From the NCBI GenBank assembly GCA_035495815.1, contig DATJFH010000262.1:1-7830 (forward strand): a stretch of DNA of 7,830 nt, written 5' to 3'. The position numbers were made by a program, and so were the translations under genes. Below the pieces are notes generated by a model, which was not told the origin of the DNA, searched no databases, and worked only from the letters and a program-made list of their open reading frames with translations. Positions 5,616-7,830 of this stretch are shown piece by piece. Position 1 is the stretch's first letter; each line of letters starts with the position of its first letter. The DNA comes from DATJFH01 sp035495815 (lineage in GTDB: Bacteria > Acidobacteriota > Terriglobia > Bryobacterales > Bryobacteraceae).

Positions 5616-7830
5616 AACAGGGCGCACTGGTGGCTGCTTGCCTTCTGCTGACAACCCAGCTTTCCGCCGACCCGCGAATCCAGGTGGATCCGGGGGGCGT
5701 TCCGGTAACCGGAACTGTCGGACAGAGTTACTCCGGGCGCGTTACGGCTTCAAAAGGAGTAGCGCCGTATTCGTACACGCTGGTTTCCCAAAGTCTACCG
5801 ACTGGGCTTTCCCTCAGTACCGACGGAAACATTACCGGCACGCCGACTACCGTAGGAATTTTCGGTTTTACGGTGCGGGCAACGGACCAAGAGGGAGATT
5901 CGGCGACCCGGAGTTTTTCTATCACGATCCTTCCGGGCGTGGCGCCGCTTTCGATCACGACTACCTCCCCGCTTCCGGACGCGGCAGTCGGTACACCGTA
6001 TTCCCAGACGTTCGGCGCTTCCGGGGGGACGCCTCCCTATCGATGGTCCGGCGCTGCTCCCGGCGGGCTTGCGCTCTCGTCCGACGGTTTGCTATCGGGC
6101 ACGCCGGCAACTGCCGGCACGTTTAATTTCACGGTAACGGTAACCGACAACGCGTCCCGAACTGCTAGTAGCAGCTTCAGAATCACGATCAATCCTTCAG
6201 CGCTGACGATCACCACGAACTCGCCGCTTCCGGATGGCGTAGCTGGAACGCCCTATGCGCAAACGCTCGCGGCTTCGGGAGGAACGCCTCCCTATCGATG
6301 GTCCGGTTCGGCTCCCGCCGGTCTCATACTCTCGTCCGACGGGTCTCTCACGGGCACTCCCCCGGCCGCCGGCTCCTTTAATTTCACGGCGACGGTGACC
6401 GACAGCGCATCGCGGACGGCGAGCCGCAGCTTCGCGATCCATATCAATCCGGCCCCGCTTACGATAACGACGAACTCGCCGCTTCCCGACGCCACAGCCG
6501 GAACTCCGTATTCGCAAACGCTCGCGGCTTCGGGAGGAACGCCTCCCTATCGATGGTCCGGTTCGGCTCCCGCCGGGCTGATACTCTCGTCCGATGGGTC
6601 TCTCACGGGCACTCCGGCGGCGGCCGGCGCCTTCAATTTCGCGGCGACGGTGACCGACAGCGCATCGCGGACGGTCAGCCGCAGCTTCCTTATCAACATC
6701 AATCCGGCGTCGCTGACGATTACAACGAGCTCGCAGCTTCCCGACGCCACAGCCGGAATTCCGTACGCGCAATCGCTCTCGGCTTCGGGAGGGACACCTC
6801 CGTACCGATGGTCCGGATCCGTTCCCGCCGGATTCTCACTCTCCTCCGGGGGGTCGCTAACGGGAACTCCGGCGGCGGCCGGCTCCCTCAATTTTACGGC
6901 GACGGTGACCGACAACGCATCGCGCACAGCGACCCGCAGCTTCGCCATCAATGTCCAGCCGCCGCCGCTGGCCATTACGACTGCCTCTCCACTTCCGGAC
7001 GCGGCCGTCGGGTCGCCCTATTCACAGACCTTCGCGGCAGCGGGGGGAACTCCGCCGTACAACTGGTCCGGATCACCGCCCGCGGGCCTTACGATCTCAA
7101 CCAGCGGAGTGATCGCCGGAACGCCTACCGGTCCGGGCAGATTCAGCTTCAACGTCAGCGTTACGGACAATTCGTCGGCAGCCACCACCAGGACGTTCAG
7201 CATCACGATCAACCCTCCCGGCCTGACGATTTCGAGCAGCGCTCTGTCAAACGGGTCGGTAGGGGTAGCGTACTCCCAGCAAATCTCCGCGACCGGAGGC
7301 GTTCCGCCGCTGTCCTGGTCGCTTGCGGCAGGTCAGATGCCTGTCGGCCTCACGCTCGACGGCGTGAACGGGGTGATCAGCGGAACCCCGGCGTCGAGTG
7401 GGGTCTTCATTTTCACAATCCAGGTGCGCGACAACTCCGGCGCCGCCGTCTTGAAGCAGTTCTCGATTACCGTGGACGAGGAGCAACCGGCGCCGGCAAG
7501 TCTCACGATCTCCACTCCGGCGGCTCTGCCGGAAGGCACAGCCGGAGCGGGCTACAGCCAGGGACTAACCGCCGCCGGAGGAGCCCCGCCGTATGTCTGG
7601 TCGATCAGCGGCGGCTCGCTCCCGGCCGGTCTCACGCTGATCCCGGAGAGCGGTCTTTTGAACGGCACACCCAGCGCGCCCGGGTCGTACAGTTTCACGG
7701 CGTTGGTGCGCGATTCGCGGGGAGCTACGGTCAGCAGGCAGTTTTCGATCACGATTGCCCGAAGTCTATCGATCACGACGGCCGTGCTGCCGAACCCGGT
7801 TTTCGGCGCCGACTACCAGGGAGCCATCAC
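5612..7830 (+). CDS. Secreted tandem putative-Ig (He_PIG) repeat protein, 3' end outside window
   Basis: The ATG at 5612 overlaps the previous stop (ATGA) and has a strong ribosome binding site, GGAGGAG. The frame stays open to the window end, giving 739 residues with no stop. Residues 1-19 (MKQGALVAACLLLTTQLSA) are a signal peptide. The rest is a chain of putative-Ig domains of the He_PIG type, each with a GTPYSQ-like strand, a GG(T/V)PPY turn, a PAGL segment, a GxLTGTP core, a VTDxxSRTA strand and an SFxIxIxP end. Eight units are complete and a ninth begins. Such repeats form elongated stalks in bacterial surface adhesins and extracellular proteins, often below a C-terminal functional or anchoring domain, which here lies beyond the window. 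It is the third gene of the exported-protein operon. What the protein binds is unknown. Confidence 0.9.
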   Translation, partial: MKQGALVAACLLLTTQLSADPRIQVDPGGVPVTGTVGQSYSGRVTASKGVAPYSYTLVSQSLPTGLSLSTDGNITGTPTTVGIFGFTVRATDQEGDSATRSFSITILPGVAPLSITTTSPLPDAAVGTPYSQTFGASGGTPPYRWSGAAPGGLALSSDGLLSGTPATAGTFNFTVTVTDNASRTASSSFRITINPSALTITTNSPLPDGVAGTPYAQTLAASGGTPPYRWSGSAPAGLILSSDGSLTGTPPAAGSFNFTATVTDSASRTASRSFAIHINPAPLTITTNSPLPDATAGTPYSQTLAASGGTPPYRWSGSAPAGLILSSDGSLTGTPAAAGAFNFAATVTDSASRTVSRSFLININPASLTITTSSQLPDATAGIPYAQSLSASGGTPPYRWSGSVPAGFSLSSGGSLTGTPAAAGSLNFTATVTDNASRTATRSFAINVQPPPLAITTASPLPDAAVGSPYSQTFAAAGGTPPYNWSGSPPAGLTISTSGVIAGTPTGPGRFSFNVSVTDNSSAATTRTFSITINPPGLTISSSALSNGSVGVAYSQQISATGGVPPLSWSLAAGQMPVGLTLDGVNGVISGTPASSGVFIFTIQVRDNSGAAVLKQFSITVDEEQPAPASLTISTPAALPEGTAGAGYSQGLTAAGGAPPYVWSISGGSLPAGLTLIPESGLLNGTPSAPGSYSFTALVRDSRGATVSRQFSITIARSLSITTAVLPNPVFGADYQGAI
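5678..7830 (+). repeat. Tandem array of He_PIG-coding units, about 255 bp each
   Basis: Unit starts are near 5678, 5948, 6203, 6458, 6713, 6968, 7223, 7502 and 7766. The five units beginning 5948-6968 are each exactly 255 bp (85 residues). The first is 270 bp, the seventh 279 bp (with an acidic-proline insert, DEEQPAPAS, at its end) and the eighth 264 bp. The ninth is cut by the window end. Similarity is greatest in the middle of the array and falls toward both flanks. Confidence 0.9.
6258..6576 (+). repeat. 64-bp perfect direct repeat between neighbouring units
   Basis: Positions 6258-6321 are identical to 6513-6576, offset by 255 bp. The encoded 85-residue units (6203-6457 and 6458-6712) are identical at 75 of 85 residues by my hand alignment. 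Silent third positions are also conserved here, which points to recent duplication or gene conversion rather than protein-level constraint alone. Confidence 0.85.

Noticed and set aside
5551..6126. A 191-codon plus-strand frame overlapping the start of the repeat protein
   Set aside because: It is an out-of-frame reading of the He_PIG gene, with low-complexity Arg/Gly composition and no start signal.
6197..6975. Long minus-strand frames (191 and 142 codons) opposite the Ig repeats
   Set aside because: They are periodic, arginine- or valine-rich shadows of the 255-bp repeats. The plus strand has a signal peptide, a ribosome binding site and known domain motifs over the same span.

Overview
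The window is GC-rich soil-type bacterial DNA. The gene content suggests an acidobacterium of the Solibacter/Bryobacterales type: a housekeeping TatD-prenyltransferase pair, a membrane-anchored JAMM-domain protein, and a set of secreted Ig-like and He_PIG-repeat proteins. This placement is inference from remembered family patterns, not from any search.

Layout. Positions 1-1319 hold a co-directional housekeeping pair: the C-terminal part of a TatD-family metal-dependent DNase, then, 4 nt later, a complete long-chain polyprenyl diphosphate synthase. Positions 1320-1511 are an AT-richer intergenic region with a TATAAT box, inverted repeats and a strong ribosome binding site. They lead into a 100-residue helical protein of unknown function (1512-1814, GTG start). 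Positions 1815-2202 contain no gene I can defend. On the minus strand, 3963 down to 2203 encodes a JAMM/MPN (JAB) domain protein with a transmembrane segment, a fibronectin-like region, a proline-rich stretch and a distinct C-terminal region. It is cut by one in-frame amber codon at 3712-3714, and its presumed second zinc-ligand histidine is a cysteine. A short divergent promoter region (about 3964-4063) separates it from a plus-strand operon of three exported proteins: an Ig-like domain protein with a C-terminal membrane tail (4064-4630), a beta-propeller-like secreted protein (4635-5615), and a large protein of tandem putative-Ig (He_PIG) repeats. The last one starts at 5612 inside the stop of the previous gene and stays open to the window end.

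How the genes work together. The first two belong to core metabolism: nucleic acid processing, and isoprenoid side chains for quinones or lipid carriers. The three plus-strand genes from 4064 are tightly packed (4-nt gap, then an ATGA overlap), all begin with signal peptides, and probably build a cell-surface or extracellular structure. The repeat protein has five consecutive units of exactly 255 bp, and one neighbouring pair shares a 64-bp identical stretch, which implies recent duplication or conversion. The JAMM gene is divergent from this operon and may share its control region; whether it still functions is open.

I saw no tRNA, rRNA, CRISPR array, insertion sequence or convincing intrinsic terminator.
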